From assembly GCF_044464525.1 (NCBI RefSeq), contig NZ_JBIQLE010000016.1, positions 27,480 to 91,479 of the forward strand: a stretch of 64,000 nt of DNA, in the 5' to 3' direction. Positions 1 to 8,834 of the stretch are shown here, piece after piece. Position 1 is the stretch's first letter; each line of letters starts with the position of its first letter. Source of the stretch: Pusillimonas sp044464525. GTDB lineage: Bacteria; Pseudomonadota; Gammaproteobacteria; Burkholderiales; Burkholderiaceae_B. A model generated the notes under the pieces. That model was not told the origin of the DNA. It saw only the letters and a list, made by a program, of their open reading frames with translations, and searched no databases. The translations under genes were made by a program, and so were the position numbers.

Positions 1-387
1 GCGCAGGGCGGGAAAACGCTGCCGCAATACCGCCTGCAACTCAGTCAGATTGTGCTGCACCACCACGCGCTGCTGCACCAGGGGCTCGCCTTCGGTATCC
101 AATACGTACAAGGTCGTGGTGCCGGCACGCTTGCCCATCACCAGTACCGCGTTATTGGAAGGAATCTGTATGTCTGCCACTTCGGGGTCGGCGATGAATA
201 CTGAGCCCACCTCACCAGACGTGATACGCACCAGGCGTCCCTCGCCCACCGACAGGTTGGCTGCCTGTGCCGGCACCGATAGCCAGATGGCCAACACGGC
301 CAGCATCCCCAACAGCCGAGCCGCCGCCCAAAGCAAGTGCATGTGATGCGAAGTGCTGCGCGAAACTGCAATGTCTTGCGTCGTCAT
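1..387 (-). CDS. cpaC: Flp/Tad pilus outer-membrane secretin, N-terminal part (cut by window edge)
   Basis: First 129 codons of the Tad pilus secretin, read leftwards off the window edge from ATG at 387; a GAGGGG Shine-Dalgarno sequence lies just upstream. A hydrophobic signal peptide ending VPAQA is followed by the pilus N-terminal domain, with GEGRLVRI, FIADPEVADIQI and VMGKRAGTTTLYVLD. The protein would form the outer-membrane channel for the Flp pilus. It is the fourth gene of the flp-cpaA-cpaB-cpaC operon and begins 46 bases after cpaB. The secretin pore domain lies outside the window, so the call rests on the N-domain and on context. Confidence 0.88.
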   Translation of the reverse strand, partial: MTTQDIAVSRSTSHHMHLLWAAARLLGMLAVLAIWLSVPAQAANLSVGEGRLVRITSGEVGSVFIADPEVADIQIPSNNAVLVMGKRAGTTTLYVLDTEGEPLVQQRVVVQHNLTELQAVLRQRFPALR

Positions 388-433
388 ACTTGGTTCCCCT
401 CAGTCATTCCCAGATTGCCGGCTTGGGCCCGCT

Positions 434-1345
434 TTAACGCTGCTGAGCGCCGAAGTTATGTTCTTGTCTATCCGAGCCGCGGAATATCAGCACGTTATGT
501 GGCCGGCCGGTGTCGTCGTGCACCGCTTCGGGGGCAGGGCGCTTGAGCGCACGTGATACATCGCCCCCCCATACGGGCTGAGCATCGGGACGGTTGCCTT
601 CCCACGCCACCACCGTGCCCACTTCCACCCGGGCCGCCGGATCACGGTCGTCTATGGCAAAGCTGCGCAAAGCCATTGAGAGCGTGCCCAATTGGGCGGC
701 AACGGTGACGGCTTCGGCCGCCCTCGGGTCGACTTCCAGCGTGACCGTGCGCGCCCGTGTCTTGGTCAAGGCAGTCTCGTGCTGTGGCTGAAAGCTGGTG
801 CCCACCGCGATAACGCGCACGTTTTCCACCATGGTTTCGCTGACCACCGCGTTCTTGCGGCCGTCGTCATCATCGTGCTTGAGTGTTTGGGTCAGGATCA
901 TGTCGACGTAGTCGCCTGGCAGGATCAAGCCCGCGTGGCCCGAGACTTCGTCGATAGGCACCGACACAGCGCGCATGCCGGGCTTGAGCGCCGCCGCCAG
1001 AAAGCCGGGAGCATCGGGGCGGATGATGTTGTTCGCCGAAATAAGCCGGCCGGCCTGCAGCGCGTGTCGTACCAGGACCCCGGACAACTCTGCTTCGGGG
1101 CTGCCTTCTTGCAAGGCGTCTATCGGTACGCCCGAGCGGGGGTAGGCTTTCCAACTTAGATCCGTGTCGCGCAGCAACAGGCCGGCGGGCAGATCGGCGG
1201 CCGCAACTCGAACCCGAATATCGGTGGGCGCTTCGGCCGTTTTCAAGGCCGGCGCCTGACGAGCAATGTAAGCGGCCCGGGCGCCCACCGCCAATACGGC
1301 GGCGGCCAGCAAAATCAAGGCCAGTTTCAGGACTGAAGACAACAT
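434..1345 (-). CDS. cpaB: Flp pilus assembly protein CpaB/RcpC
   Basis: 303 residues. One N-terminal membrane segment (about residues 5-28) is followed by a SAF domain (about 42-105, VRVAAADLPAGLLLRDTDL) and the RcpC/CpaB domain containing PGDYVDMILTQ and ARTVTLEVDPRAAEAVTVA. CpaB proteins are periplasmic, inner-membrane-anchored components of Tad secretion thought to contact the secretin. The start is an ATG with GGGGGA just upstream. It sits between cpaA and cpaC on the minus strand and is presumably co-transcribed from upstream of flp. The length is normal for the family. Confidence 0.93.
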   Translation of the reverse strand: MLSSVLKLALILLAAAVLAVGARAAYIARQAPALKTAEAPTDIRVRVAAADLPAGLLLRDTDLSWKAYPRSGVPIDALQEGSPEAELSGVLVRHALQAGRLISANNIIRPDAPGFLAAALKPGMRAVSVPIDEVSGHAGLILPGDYVDMILTQTLKHDDDDGRKNAVVSETMVENVRVIAVGTSFQPQHETALTKTRARTVTLEVDPRAAEAVTVAAQLGTLSMALRSFAIDDRDPAARVEVGTVVAWEGNRPDAQPVWGGDVSRALKRPAPEAVHDDTGRPHNVLIFRGSDRQEHNFGAQQR

Positions 1346-1419
1346 TTTGCATCCCCCTGAACATCTGATAATTATTATGTGTGGCTAGGCAACACTGCCC
1401 TTGCCACTGTTCTTGCTTA

Positions 1420-1911
1420 CTACCAGTACAACGGCAAGGCCGCCATGCCGCCCATCGCCAAGGCCACGCCGTAAGGCACGCCGCGCTTGGCTGACAATGC
1501 GTGCAAAGCCTTGCGCCACAGGTTTGCCGCTGGGCTTTTCCTTGCCGAACCGCGCAAGCCCGAAAGCCTGTCCGCCGCCAGGCCCAACAACGCCAGCACC
1601 AACCCCGACATAGCGATCAGCAGCAGGCTTTCCGACAAAGTTTGCACACCCGCCCAGGCCAACACCGCCGTCCCCATCTTGACGTCGCCCCCTCCCATGC
1701 CTCCTAGGGCGAACAGTGCAAGGAAGAACACGAAGGCTGCCAAGGCCACCACGCCATGCTGCAACCAGGTGGCCGGTGCCGCGCCCGATGCCAGCAAGGC
1801 AATGGGGCACAGCACCGCATAAACAGCCACCAGACGGTTGGGCAAGCGGCGCTGGTGCAAGTCGCTGTACAACAGGGCGACGAGTAGCGCAATGGCTGCG
1901 ACGCTAAGCAT
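1420..1911 (-). CDS. cpaA: Prepilin peptidase, A24 family (CpaA/TadV)
   Basis: 163-residue polytopic membrane protein. The two aspartates of the aspartic prepilin peptidase are visible: D17 in YSDLHQRRLPN and D76 in GMGGGDVKMG, the GxGD signature. It lacks the N-terminal methylase domain of PilD, as expected for the short CpaA/TadV subfamily. It should cleave the leader of the Flp pilin encoded immediately upstream. Hydrophobic segments fill residues 1-15, 25-45, 52-72 and 90-115. The gene lies 46 bases downstream of flp on the same strand. Confidence 0.93.
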   Translation of the reverse strand: MLSVAAIALLVALLYSDLHQRRLPNRLVAVYAVLCPIALLASGAAPATWLQHGVVALAAFVFFLALFALGGMGGGDVKMGTAVLAWAGVQTLSESLLLIAMSGLVLALLGLAADRLSGLRGSARKSPAANLWRKALHALSAKRGVPYGVALAMGGMAALPLYW

Positions 1912-1957
1912 GAGTTCAACCGTATTGGAGTTGTTTATCGAGCCACCTTTCTCTCAT

Positions 1958-2140
1958 CTAGCCGCCTGTGGCTGTGGCTGCGGCGTCTATCGCATCCGCC
2001 GCACTTTGGAACAGAGCTTCAGGATTAAGCATCTGAACCCCGGCCACAATGAGACCCAGAAGTAACGCCGCCAGAACCGCATACTCCAACGCACTAATAC
2101 CGCGCTCGTCACGCTTTAATGTCATGAGTAGATGCAACAT
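1958..2140 (-). CDS. flp: Flp family type IVb pilin
   Basis: 60-residue pilin precursor. A short basic leader ends at G14 and is followed by ISALEY, giving the G/xxxxEY processing site with Glu +5 and Tyr +6, and then a hydrophobic helix (AVLAALLLGLIVAGV). The mature protein is only about 46 residues, typical of Flp pilins. GGGGAG lies upstream of the ATG; a second in-frame ATG at residue 6 is possible but less well placed. It is the first gene of the Tad operon, which continues leftwards with peptidase and assembly genes. The upstream 208 bases should contain its promoter. Confidence 0.95.
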   Translation of the reverse strand: MLHLLMTLKRDERGISALEYAVLAALLLGLIVAGVQMLNPEALFQSAADAIDAAATATGG

Positions 2141-2275
2141 GATGTCTCCCCTCCGGAATGGACTTAAAGTGGCGCGACCTGATGGTCACGCATTCCGTTT
2201 TTCTTTGAGCACAAAGGCTTTCCGACGGAATGGCCCTGAGTATTTCACGAATATTTTGAAACTCATCGACACATT

Positions 2276-2321
2276 CTCAAAAACAGACAAAACCTAAGAC
2301 TCTTATAAGAATTTTCTTAGG
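2276..2321 (-). terminator. Rho-independent terminator after the LuxR-type regulator
   Basis: Read on the minus strand, a hairpin with 7-base arms CCTAAGA/TCTTAGG encloses the self-complementary TCTTATAAGA and is followed by TTTTGTCTGTTTTT. It starts about 28 bases after the regulator stop codon and precedes flp, so it should separate the two transcripts. The stem is AT-rich, so efficiency may be moderate. The nested palindromes could alternatively be an operator for flp. Confidence 0.5.
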
Positions 2322-2348
2322 CGGCCTAGGAAACCGCGGTAATTTTTC

Positions 2349-3017
2349 TCAAGACGTTGTGTCTTTAATGTCAAAGAGCAGTTGCTGCTCTGGGTTTCGG
2401 GCGGCGGAGCAGGTCTGAAAAGAATCAGCCTGCACCTCAATCTGTGCCGGCACGATATCGCTCAAACCCAGTTTGTGAAGCAGGTTGTGCTTGTGTGCGC
2501 TGACCGTTTTGGGGCTGAGATATAGCCGCTGGGCAATATCTTTATTGCGCAGACCCTGACGCATAAGCTGCAGAATCACCAGTTCTTTGGGCGACAGCTT
2601 CTGCACGGTGGCATCGCAGCTTATAGGAAAGGCTTGCTGATGCGGAAAACACTGCATGCCCGCCAGCACTGTGCGCACGGTTGCGGCGATAGTGTCAGCG
2701 TCGCTGTTTTTTTCAAGGTAGCCGTTTACTGCCAGCATGTAGGCCATCGACAGATAAAGCCCGTGTGCATGATTGCTGAAGAACAGTATGGGCAGGTCGG
2801 GCTGTGTGCGCCGCGCGAGATTCACCAGCTTGTCGGGTGTGGTGTCGGAATTGCCAGGGTCCAAAATGAGCAAGGCCAAGCGCCCGCTCATGCTTTGCAA
2901 GGCCTCTTCCAAACGGTGGGCGGCGTAGATGCGGTTTTGAATGCCCGCGGACTGCAACAATGTGCTTAAACCTGTGGTTACCACAGGCCAAGAATCGAAC
3001 AGCAATATAGTATCCAT
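2349..3017 (-). CDS. Two-component response regulator, receiver + LuxR-type HTH
   Basis: About 222 residues from ATG at 3017; a GTG at 3050 would add 11 residues that do not belong to the receiver fold, although AGAAG precedes it. The receiver domain (1-120) carries D8 of the acidic pocket, the phospho-acceptor D53 (LLILDPGNSD), S81 and K103. The C-terminal LuxR/GerE helix-turn-helix (about 149-205) reads LSPKELVILQLMRQGL, NKDIAQRLYLSPKTVSAHK. No histidine kinase is adjacent. Position directly upstream of flp in the same orientation suggests control of Tad pili, which is inference. Confidence 0.85.
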   Translation of the reverse strand: MDTILLFDSWPVVTTGLSTLLQSAGIQNRIYAAHRLEEALQSMSGRLALLILDPGNSDTTPDKLVNLARRTQPDLPILFFSNHAHGLYLSMAYMLAVNGYLEKNSDADTIAATVRTVLAGMQCFPHQQAFPISCDATVQKLSPKELVILQLMRQGLRNKDIAQRLYLSPKTVSAHKHNLLHKLGLSDIVPAQIEVQADSFQTCSAARNPEQQLLFDIKDTTS

Positions 3018-3180
3018 TTTGACGAACCGTATAAAAACAGTATGAGTCACAGGAACTTCTTTTGTTACGTTTTATGCTGTTTACAAATTGATTGTTACAC
3101 CGGATTGTTCACCATTTAATTAGGGAATTCAATAGGCTGGATGGCCTAGTTCAAGTGGAGTATCCGCATTACGCGCAGGG

Positions 3181-3202
3181 CTGTCTCTCAGGAGAGGGAC
3201 AG
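3181..3202. other. Stem-loop downstream of mhpR
   Basis: CTGTCTCTC and GAGGGACAG pair over nine positions (one T-G wobble) around an AGGA loop, beginning nine bases past the mhpR stop codon. No T-run follows on the minus strand, so it may stabilise the transcript rather than terminate it. Confidence 0.4.
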
Positions 3203-3211
3203 GAGTGCAAT

Positions 3212-4009
3212 TTAGCGATTAAGCGCCATCTCAATTTTCGCCGCTGCGTCACGCAGGGCAGGCAGGTATTCAGCCACGGCATCATCCATGCGCACAGCCT
3301 TCAGCAGGTAGATGACGCTCAAACATGCCACAGCATGGCCCTGTTGCAAAATCGGTACGGCAATGGCGCCGATCTTGCCTTTTTCCAAGTCGTGGTTCCA
3401 TTCTCCTTCGTTGGTGCCGTATCCGTCGGTCCGAACCCGGGCCAATAGGTTTCGGATATAGCTCGAGTCGGCAGCAAGACGCGATTGCTCGTCGTTGCCG
3501 GCATGCAACAGCTTCAGGATCTGTTCGCGACGCTCATCCGAGCAATACCCGAAATAGGCTCGCCCCGCAGCCGTCAACAGCATGGGCAGTCGCCGACCCA
3601 CCATGACACGATGAAACGACAATGGACTGAAGCGATGGGTGGTCTCCCGCACTTGCATCATCTCGCCAGTCGGCAGGCTTAAGTCAGAGGGCCAGACCAC
3701 TTTGGGCAGCAGGGCTCCCATCACCGGGCTCGCAATGGTGGAAATCCATTCCATATCGGTGAAGCCTTCGCTCAGCTCGCGCACTTTCAATGCCAGTTGA
3801 AAGCTGTCATCAGAATCGCTGCGCCAGACATAGCCCTGCGAAGACAAGGTCTCGAGAAGTCTTCGTACTGTCGTACGATGCAGGCCGGTCATCTTCGCCA
3901 ACTCGCCACTGCTTGCACGGCCCTCAACGCATAAGTTCAAGGCGGAAAGCACATGCAGCCCCCGAGCCAGGCCGCGAACCAAGGGGTAGCTGGAATGCAA
4001 TGAAGTCAT
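3212..4009 (-). CDS. mhpR: IclR-family activator MhpR-like, regulator of phenylpropionate catabolism
   Basis: 265 residues from ATG at 4009; the reading frame stays open further upstream, but that extension has no domain match and would cover the operator. The winged HTH (10-65) contains GLHRTTVRRLLETL, and the IclR effector domain follows with VRETTHRFSPLSFHR and VGRRLPMLLTAAGRAYFGY. These blocks closely resemble Escherichia coli MhpR as I recall it, beyond general IclR similarity. MhpR activates the mhp operon with 3-(3-hydroxyphenyl)propionate. The gene is divergent from mhpC, with a 17-base operator-like palindrome between them, which fits this role. Confidence 0.9.
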   Translation of the reverse strand: MTSLHSSYPLVRGLARGLHVLSALNLCVEGRASSGELAKMTGLHRTTVRRLLETLSSQGYVWRSDSDDSFQLALKVRELSEGFTDMEWISTIASPVMGALLPKVVWPSDLSLPTGEMMQVRETTHRFSPLSFHRVMVGRRLPMLLTAAGRAYFGYCSDERREQILKLLHAGNDEQSRLAADSSYIRNLLARVRTDGYGTNEGEWNHDLEKGKIGAIAVPILQQGHAVACLSVIYLLKAVRMDDAVAEYLPALRDAAAKIEMALNR

Positions 4010-4060
4010 GGCGACCTTAGTGCTCCTGTAGAAAAGGGAATTGAGCCCACCGCCGGGGGG

Positions 4061-4077
4061 TGTGCACTCCTTGCACA
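4061..4077. promoter_or_regulatory. Putative MhpR operator
   Basis: TGTGCACTCCTTGCACA has perfect 6-base arms TGTGCA/TGCACA around a 5-base spacer, 17 bases in all. It closely matches the 17-base E. coli MhpR site as I recall it (GTGCAC arms). It lies in the mhpR-mhpC intergenic region, about 78 bases before the mhpC start codon, a plausible activator position. Confidence 0.65.
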
Positions 4078-4154
4078 TAATGCAATTATTTTTGTGGATT
4101 CGCCAGCCTTGATTTATGTTTTGCAAAGTGAATGCAAATAAATCAGGAGACAAC

Positions 4155-5063
4155 ATGGGTGACCAACTGCGGCCGGAGTTCCAAAGCATCTGGGCCGACT
4201 TGCGGGGCGTGTCGTTCCGCCAGGGATGGCTGGACGCCGGCGGCATCTCAACGCGCTATCTTCACGCGGGCTCGAAAGATCTGCGGGCCCTGATCTTGTT
4301 GCACGGGGTGGGCGGCCACGCCGAAGCCTATGCGCGCAATCTCAAAACTCATTCGCAGCACTTTTCCACTTGGGCGATCGACATGGTGGGGCATGGCTGG
4401 AGCGACCTTGCCACGACAGACCTTGAGATACGCCATTACATTGATCATCTGCTGCACTTCATGGATGCCGCGGGCATAGAAAAGGCCAGCCTGAGCGGTG
4501 AATCACTGGGCGGCTGGGTGGCAGCGCGATTCGCCATCGATCACCCCGATCGCATTGATCGCCTGGTCCTGAATACGGCGGGAGGTTCACAGGCCGACCC
4601 CGCCGTCATGGCCAAGATCAAAGAACTCTCGATGCGAGCGGCCACGGATCCGAGTTGGGAGTTCATTCGCACGCGGCTCGAGTGGCTGATGGCCGACAAG
4701 ACGAAAGTCTATGACGACCTAGTGGCAACGCGCCAGGCCATGTATAGCCGGCCCGGCATGGCGGAAGGCATGCGCCACAACATGATTCTTCAGGAAATGG
4801 AAGTGCGTCAGCGCAACATCATCAGGGCCGAGGACTATGCCCGCATCAAGGCGCCGACCCTGGTGCTTTGGACATCCGACGACCCCACGGCAGACGTGTC
4901 CGAAGGCCGCCGGATCGCCTCCATGATTCCCGGCGCACTATTCACCGTGATGGACGGTTGCGGCCACTGGCCTCAATTCGAGGACACGCCCACGTTTGAT
5001 CGCATCCATCTTGACTTCCTGCGGGGCAAATCGCTTAGCGGCGTGGCACAGAATGTCAACTGA
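4155..5063 (+). CDS. mhpC: Alpha/beta hydrolase, MhpC-like meta-cleavage product hydrolase
   Basis: 302 residues from ATG at 4155, with AGGAGA five bases upstream; an earlier in-frame ATG at 4116 lacks a good ribosome site. The alpha/beta hydrolase fold shows the LLHGVGG oxyanion region, nucleophile elbow GESLGG (S117), an acid region WTSDDPTADV (about 242-247) and H271 in CGHWPQFED. In the mhp pathway this class hydrolyses the ring-fission product to 2-hydroxypentadienoate and succinate. It is the first gene of the C-A-B operon. Substrate specificity within the meta-cleavage hydrolases is inferred from the neighbouring hydroxylase and dioxygenase. Confidence 0.82.
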   Translation: MGDQLRPEFQSIWADLRGVSFRQGWLDAGGISTRYLHAGSKDLRALILLHGVGGHAEAYARNLKTHSQHFSTWAIDMVGHGWSDLATTDLEIRHYIDHLLHFMDAAGIEKASLSGESLGGWVAARFAIDHPDRIDRLVLNTAGGSQADPAVMAKIKELSMRAATDPSWEFIRTRLEWLMADKTKVYDDLVATRQAMYSRPGMAEGMRHNMILQEMEVRQRNIIRAEDYARIKAPTLVLWTSDDPTADVSEGRRIASMIPGALFTVMDGCGHWPQFEDTPTFDRIHLDFLRGKSLSGVAQNVN

Positions 5064-5092
5064 ACAGACGTGAGGAACACAGAGGCCACAGC

Positions 5093-6730
5093 ATGGAAGC
5101 TATCGATTCCAAAGACGACTGGCAGACCGACGTAGTCATTGTGGGAGCCGGCCCGGTAGGGCTGCTGGCAGCGAACTATCTCGGAGGCCAGGGAGTACAG
5201 GTTGTCGTCCTGGAGCGCCTGGATGATCTGATCGATTATCCGCGGGGCGTGGGCATGGACGACGAATGCCTGCGCTCCTTCCAGGCGGTGGGGCTGGCAG
5301 ATGCAGTCTTGCCACATACGACACCGCTGCATTGGCTGCGTTTTGTCACCGGCAAAGGGCGCACCCTGGCGGCGTTCGAACCGGGTACCGATGAATTTGG
5401 CTGGTCGCGGCGCAATGGCTTTATTCAGCCGCTGGTGGACCGCGTCCTGCTTGAGGGGCTCTCACGCTACCCCAACGTGCGGGTTTGCTTTGGTCACGAG
5501 GTTGAAGAGCTTTATCAAGACGAGCATTCGGTTACTGTCATGGTACAGGCCGGTGGCGCCACGCAACGCATCCATGCTCGCTATGTCGTCGGCTGCGACG
5601 GCGGTCGCAGCACAGTTAGAAAAAAACTGGGTATCGCGTTCGAAGGCGAGACAGAGCCCAATCGCTGGGTGGTTGTCGACTTGAACAATGACCCTCTGGC
5701 CACGCCGCACGCATGGGTCTACTGCCGACCGGGACGGCCGTATGTATCGATTGCGCTACCCCACGGTGTCAGACGCTTCGAGTTCATGCTACGCGACGAT
5801 GACGCCCAAGGCGACACCCTGCCGACGCACACGCTTGATACCATGCTGAAGGATGCAGGTTGCGACCCTGACCGGGTGGACATAATCCGGGCACGCGTCT
5901 ACACCCACAGTGGACGCCTGGCCGCACGCTTTCGTGATCGCCGCATCGTACTGGCGGGAGACGCCGCCCACATCATGCCGGTGTGGCAAGGCCAGGGCTA
6001 CAACAGTGGCATCCGCGATGCGACCAACCTTTCATGGAAGCTGGCGCTGGTGTTGAAGGGCATTGCGCACGACAGCTTGTTGGACAGCTATGAGGAAGAA
6101 CGGCGCGCCCATGCCAAAGCCATGATTGATCTTTCCGTCATGGCGGGCAAAGTCCTGTCCATCACCCATGCCGCCGGCGCGGCGTTGCGAGACGCCTTCT
6201 TTCTGATGCTTAACGTCATACCCCCGGTCAAGCGGTATATCGTGGGAATGCGGTTCAAGCCCATGCCCCGCTACCGCCACGGCGCCCTGGTCTACCCTAA
6301 CGGCGTGGACACTCGATTGCCTGTGGGAACCATGTTCATCCAGCCGCGCGTACTGCGCGCGCCAGCTGCGGCTACGGTCCTGCTGGACGAGGTGCTGGGC
6401 GACTCATTCGCCATTCTTGGCTGGGGCACAAACCCCCTGTATTGGATGTCCGACCAAACCCGGGAGCTATGGAAGCGGCTGGATGCCCGCCTGATTTCGG
6501 TATGGCCTGATACTCAACTGGGTTATCAGCTGAAGCAAAGCCCTTCTGAGGTCCAACCCGTGGGCGACCCGACAAACCGCCTCAAGGCCTGGTTCGACCG
6601 CCATAGCTGCGGAGTTGTGTTCTTGCGGCCCGACCGCTTCGTTGCCGCCATGTGCGGGCCACAACAAATCGAGGCGACCAGCCGCGCCCTGCAGGCGGCC
6701 CTGAAGCTGGAAGAAGGAGGCCAGACATGA
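5093..6730 (+). CDS. mhpA: FAD-dependent 3-(3-hydroxyphenyl)propionate hydroxylase
   Basis: 545 residues, close to the 554 of E. coli MhpA. Class A flavoprotein monooxygenase with the dinucleotide motif GAGPVG (18-23), the DG motif VGCDGGRSTVRKKLG and the GD motif LAGDAAHIMPVWQGQGYNSG followed by RDATNLSWKL, a wording typical of MhpA/OhpB hydroxylases. It would ortho-hydroxylate 3-(3-hydroxyphenyl)propionate to the 2,3-dihydroxy compound using NADH and O2. It starts 29 bases after mhpC and its stop overlaps the mhpB start (ATGA), showing translational coupling. Confidence 0.88.
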   Translation: MEAIDSKDDWQTDVVIVGAGPVGLLAANYLGGQGVQVVVLERLDDLIDYPRGVGMDDECLRSFQAVGLADAVLPHTTPLHWLRFVTGKGRTLAAFEPGTDEFGWSRRNGFIQPLVDRVLLEGLSRYPNVRVCFGHEVEELYQDEHSVTVMVQAGGATQRIHARYVVGCDGGRSTVRKKLGIAFEGETEPNRWVVVDLNNDPLATPHAWVYCRPGRPYVSIALPHGVRRFEFMLRDDDAQGDTLPTHTLDTMLKDAGCDPDRVDIIRARVYTHSGRLAARFRDRRIVLAGDAAHIMPVWQGQGYNSGIRDATNLSWKLALVLKGIAHDSLLDSYEEERRAHAKAMIDLSVMAGKVLSITHAAGAALRDAFFLMLNVIPPVKRYIVGMRFKPMPRYRHGALVYPNGVDTRLPVGTMFIQPRVLRAPAAATVLLDEVLGDSFAILGWGTNPLYWMSDQTRELWKRLDARLISVWPDTQLGYQLKQSPSEVQPVGDPTNRLKAWFDRHSCGVVFLRPDRFVAAMCGPQQIEATSRALQAALKLEEGGQT

Positions 6731-7698
6731 ACCAGGCGCTACTGCTTTGCCTGTCACATACACCGCTGATGGGACGGCTTGACCCTGAAATTGGGGTTGA
6801 AAATGAGGTTCGCCAAGCGATCGGCCGGTTGGCGGAATCACTGACGCAGTTCGAACCCGAACTTATTTTTTTATTTGGCCCCGATCATTTCAATGGCTTC
6901 TTCTACGATTTGATGCCTTCTTTTTGCATCGGCGCCGCGGCCGAATCCATCGGCGACTACGATTGCCTTGCCGGCCCTTTGTCGGTACCCGCCGAACTGG
7001 CGGAGGCCTGTGTCGAAGCGATTCAGGCCGACGGCATCGATTGCGCCATCTCACATCGAATGAGGGTCGATCATGGGTTTGCGCAGCCGCTACAACTGTT
7101 GACCGGCGGGCTAAGCAACTACCCCGTTATTCCGATCTTCATCAATTCCGTCGCGCCACCGCTACCCACTGCGAACAGAGCCCGCCTACTGGGAGAGGCG
7201 GTGGGCCGCTATGCCGCCACATTGAAACGGCGCGTCGTGTTCATGGCTTCGGGCGGCCTGTCACACAGCCCGCCCGTCCCCACGCTGGCTACCGCAACGC
7301 CAGAAATCGCAGCTCGTTTGATCGACGGCCGCAACGTCACACTCGAGCAGCGAAGCGAACGAGAAGCACGAACTCTGGCCGCCGCACGACAATTCGCGAC
7401 GGGCCGGTCTGATCTTCCGGCACTCAACCCGGGGTGGGACCAGGAATTTCTTGACATGCTCGTCCGGCAAGACGCAGCAGCCCTGGATGCCCTGACCAAC
7501 AAGCAGATCACCCGCGACGCCGGAAGCTCGGGGCACGAGGTGAAGACCTGGATCGCCGCCCAAGCGGCCATGGCCGCATCCACAGAAGGGAGCTACAGCG
7601 TGCGGCCCGAATACTATCGCGCGATCCCTGAATGGATCGCCGGATTTGCAGTGCTACAAGGCGGCACAGACGATTCTTATAAAGGAGACAATCCATGA
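6727..7698 (+). CDS. mhpB: 2,3-dihydroxyphenylpropionate 1,2-dioxygenase (extradiol, class III)
   Basis: 323 residues from ATG at 6727, which overlaps the mhpA stop; E. coli MhpB has 314. LigB-type extradiol dioxygenase: iron-ligand candidates are H11 in CLSHTPLMG and the H of FGPDHFNGF, and catalytic histidines H116 (RVDHGFAQP) and H180 (GGLSHSPP) match the acid/base pair known for MhpB. The enzyme opens the catechol ring next to the hydroxyls, giving the substrate for MhpC. An ATGA overlap couples it to the downstream binding-protein gene. Confidence 0.9.
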   Translation: MNQALLLCLSHTPLMGRLDPEIGVENEVRQAIGRLAESLTQFEPELIFLFGPDHFNGFFYDLMPSFCIGAAAESIGDYDCLAGPLSVPAELAEACVEAIQADGIDCAISHRMRVDHGFAQPLQLLTGGLSNYPVIPIFINSVAPPLPTANRARLLGEAVGRYAATLKRRVVFMASGGLSHSPPVPTLATATPEIAARLIDGRNVTLEQRSEREARTLAAARQFATGRSDLPALNPGWDQEFLDMLVRQDAAALDALTNKQITRDAGSSGHEVKTWIAAQAAMAASTEGSYSVRPEYYRAIPEWIAGFAVLQGGTDDSYKGDNP

Positions 7699-8834
7699 AG
7701 ACGTATATCAAGTACCTGGCGCTTGGGCTTTGCGCAGCCCTCGCACACACGGCTCATGCTGACATCAACATCGGTATCGTAGCCTCGGCCACCGGGCCTG
7801 CCGCAGCATTGGGCACTGACATCGAACGCACGGTCGCACTGATGCCTGCCGAAGTGGCGGGGCAAAAGGTTAACTACACGTTCCTGGATGACGCCACCGA
7901 CCCCACCACGGCCGTGAAGAACATCCATAAGCTGGTCAGCGAGAACAAAGTCGATGCCATCATCGGCCCCAACACAGTCCCGAACTCGGCCGCCATGACA
8001 CCGGTGGCAAACGACAGCATGACACCGCTTATTCTCATCGCGCCCTATGCCCCACCTGAGGACAAACGCCGTTGGGTCTTTCAATCAACACAAGATGCCG
8101 GTCTGATGGTCGACCGCGTGGTCGAAGACATCATGGATCACAAGGCGAAAACGGTGGGCTACATCGGGTTTTCCGATAGTTGGGGCGATACCGCCTACAA
8201 CGAGCTGAAGAAGTCCGCCGACAAGGCCGGTCTGGAGATCGTCGCCAACGAGCGCTATCAGCGTTCCGACACCAGCGTCACGGCGCAGGTGTTGAAACTG
8301 ATTGCCGCCAAACCGGACGCCGTGTTCATAGGAGCTTCCGGCGCGCCCGCCGCCTTGCCGCAGGCACAGCTGCGCGAGCGCGGATACAAGGGCCCCATTT
8401 ATCAATCTCACGGCGTCACCAGTAAAGACTTTCTGCGCGTGGGCGGCGCCAATGTCGAGGGCGCACTCATTCCTGTGGGTCCCGTACTGGTAGCCGACCA
8501 ATTGCCGGACGATATCGCCGCCAAGAAAGTCGGGGTGAAGTTCAACGCGGCGTACGAAGAAAAGTATGGCGCGGGTAGTCGATCGACATTCGCGGGCTCG
8601 ACGTGGGACGCATGGCTGTTGCTGCAAAACGCCATACCGGCGGCGCTTGAACACGCCAAGCCGGGCACCGTCGAATTTCGCACGGCGCTGCGCGACAACC
8701 TTGAAAACACCAAGGAACTGGTCGGCGTCAACGGCGTGTACAACATGAGCCCCACCGACCACATCGGCCTGGACGAACGGGGACGCGTCCTGATCGAGGT
8801 TCGCGATGGAAAATGGAGGTTTGTTAAGCCTTAA
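7695..8834 (+). CDS. Periplasmic ABC-type substrate-binding protein (Leu/Ile/Val-binding fold)
   Basis: 379 residues with a Sec signal peptide (hydrophobic LALGLCAALAHT, cleavage near AHA-DI). The type I periplasmic binding fold follows: INIGIVASATGP, DDATDPTTAVKNIHKLV, DAIIGPNTVPNSAAMTP. Co-transcription with mhpB (ATGA overlap) suggests capture of an aromatic acid. No ATP-binding or permease gene lies nearby, so it must use a transporter encoded elsewhere or act in sensing. It is clearly paralogous to the protein at 23925-25079, sharing for example PGTxEFRxALRD and a VNGVYNMSPTDH-like C-terminal block. Confidence 0.9.
   Translation: MKTYIKYLALGLCAALAHTAHADINIGIVASATGPAAALGTDIERTVALMPAEVAGQKVNYTFLDDATDPTTAVKNIHKLVSENKVDAIIGPNTVPNSAAMTPVANDSMTPLILIAPYAPPEDKRRWVFQSTQDAGLMVDRVVEDIMDHKAKTVGYIGFSDSWGDTAYNELKKSADKAGLEIVANERYQRSDTSVTAQVLKLIAAKPDAVFIGASGAPAALPQAQLRERGYKGPIYQSHGVTSKDFLRVGGANVEGALIPVGPVLVADQLPDDIAAKKVGVKFNAAYEEKYGAGSRSTFAGSTWDAWLLLQNAIPAALEHAKPGTVEFRTALRDNLENTKELVGVNGVYNMSPTDHIGLDERGRVLIEVRDGKWRFVKP

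Noticed and set aside
4010..4246. 79-codon upstream extension of mhpR
   Set aside because: It would run through the operator and overlap the start of mhpC, and it has no similarity to IclR proteins; the ATG at 4009 is the natural start.
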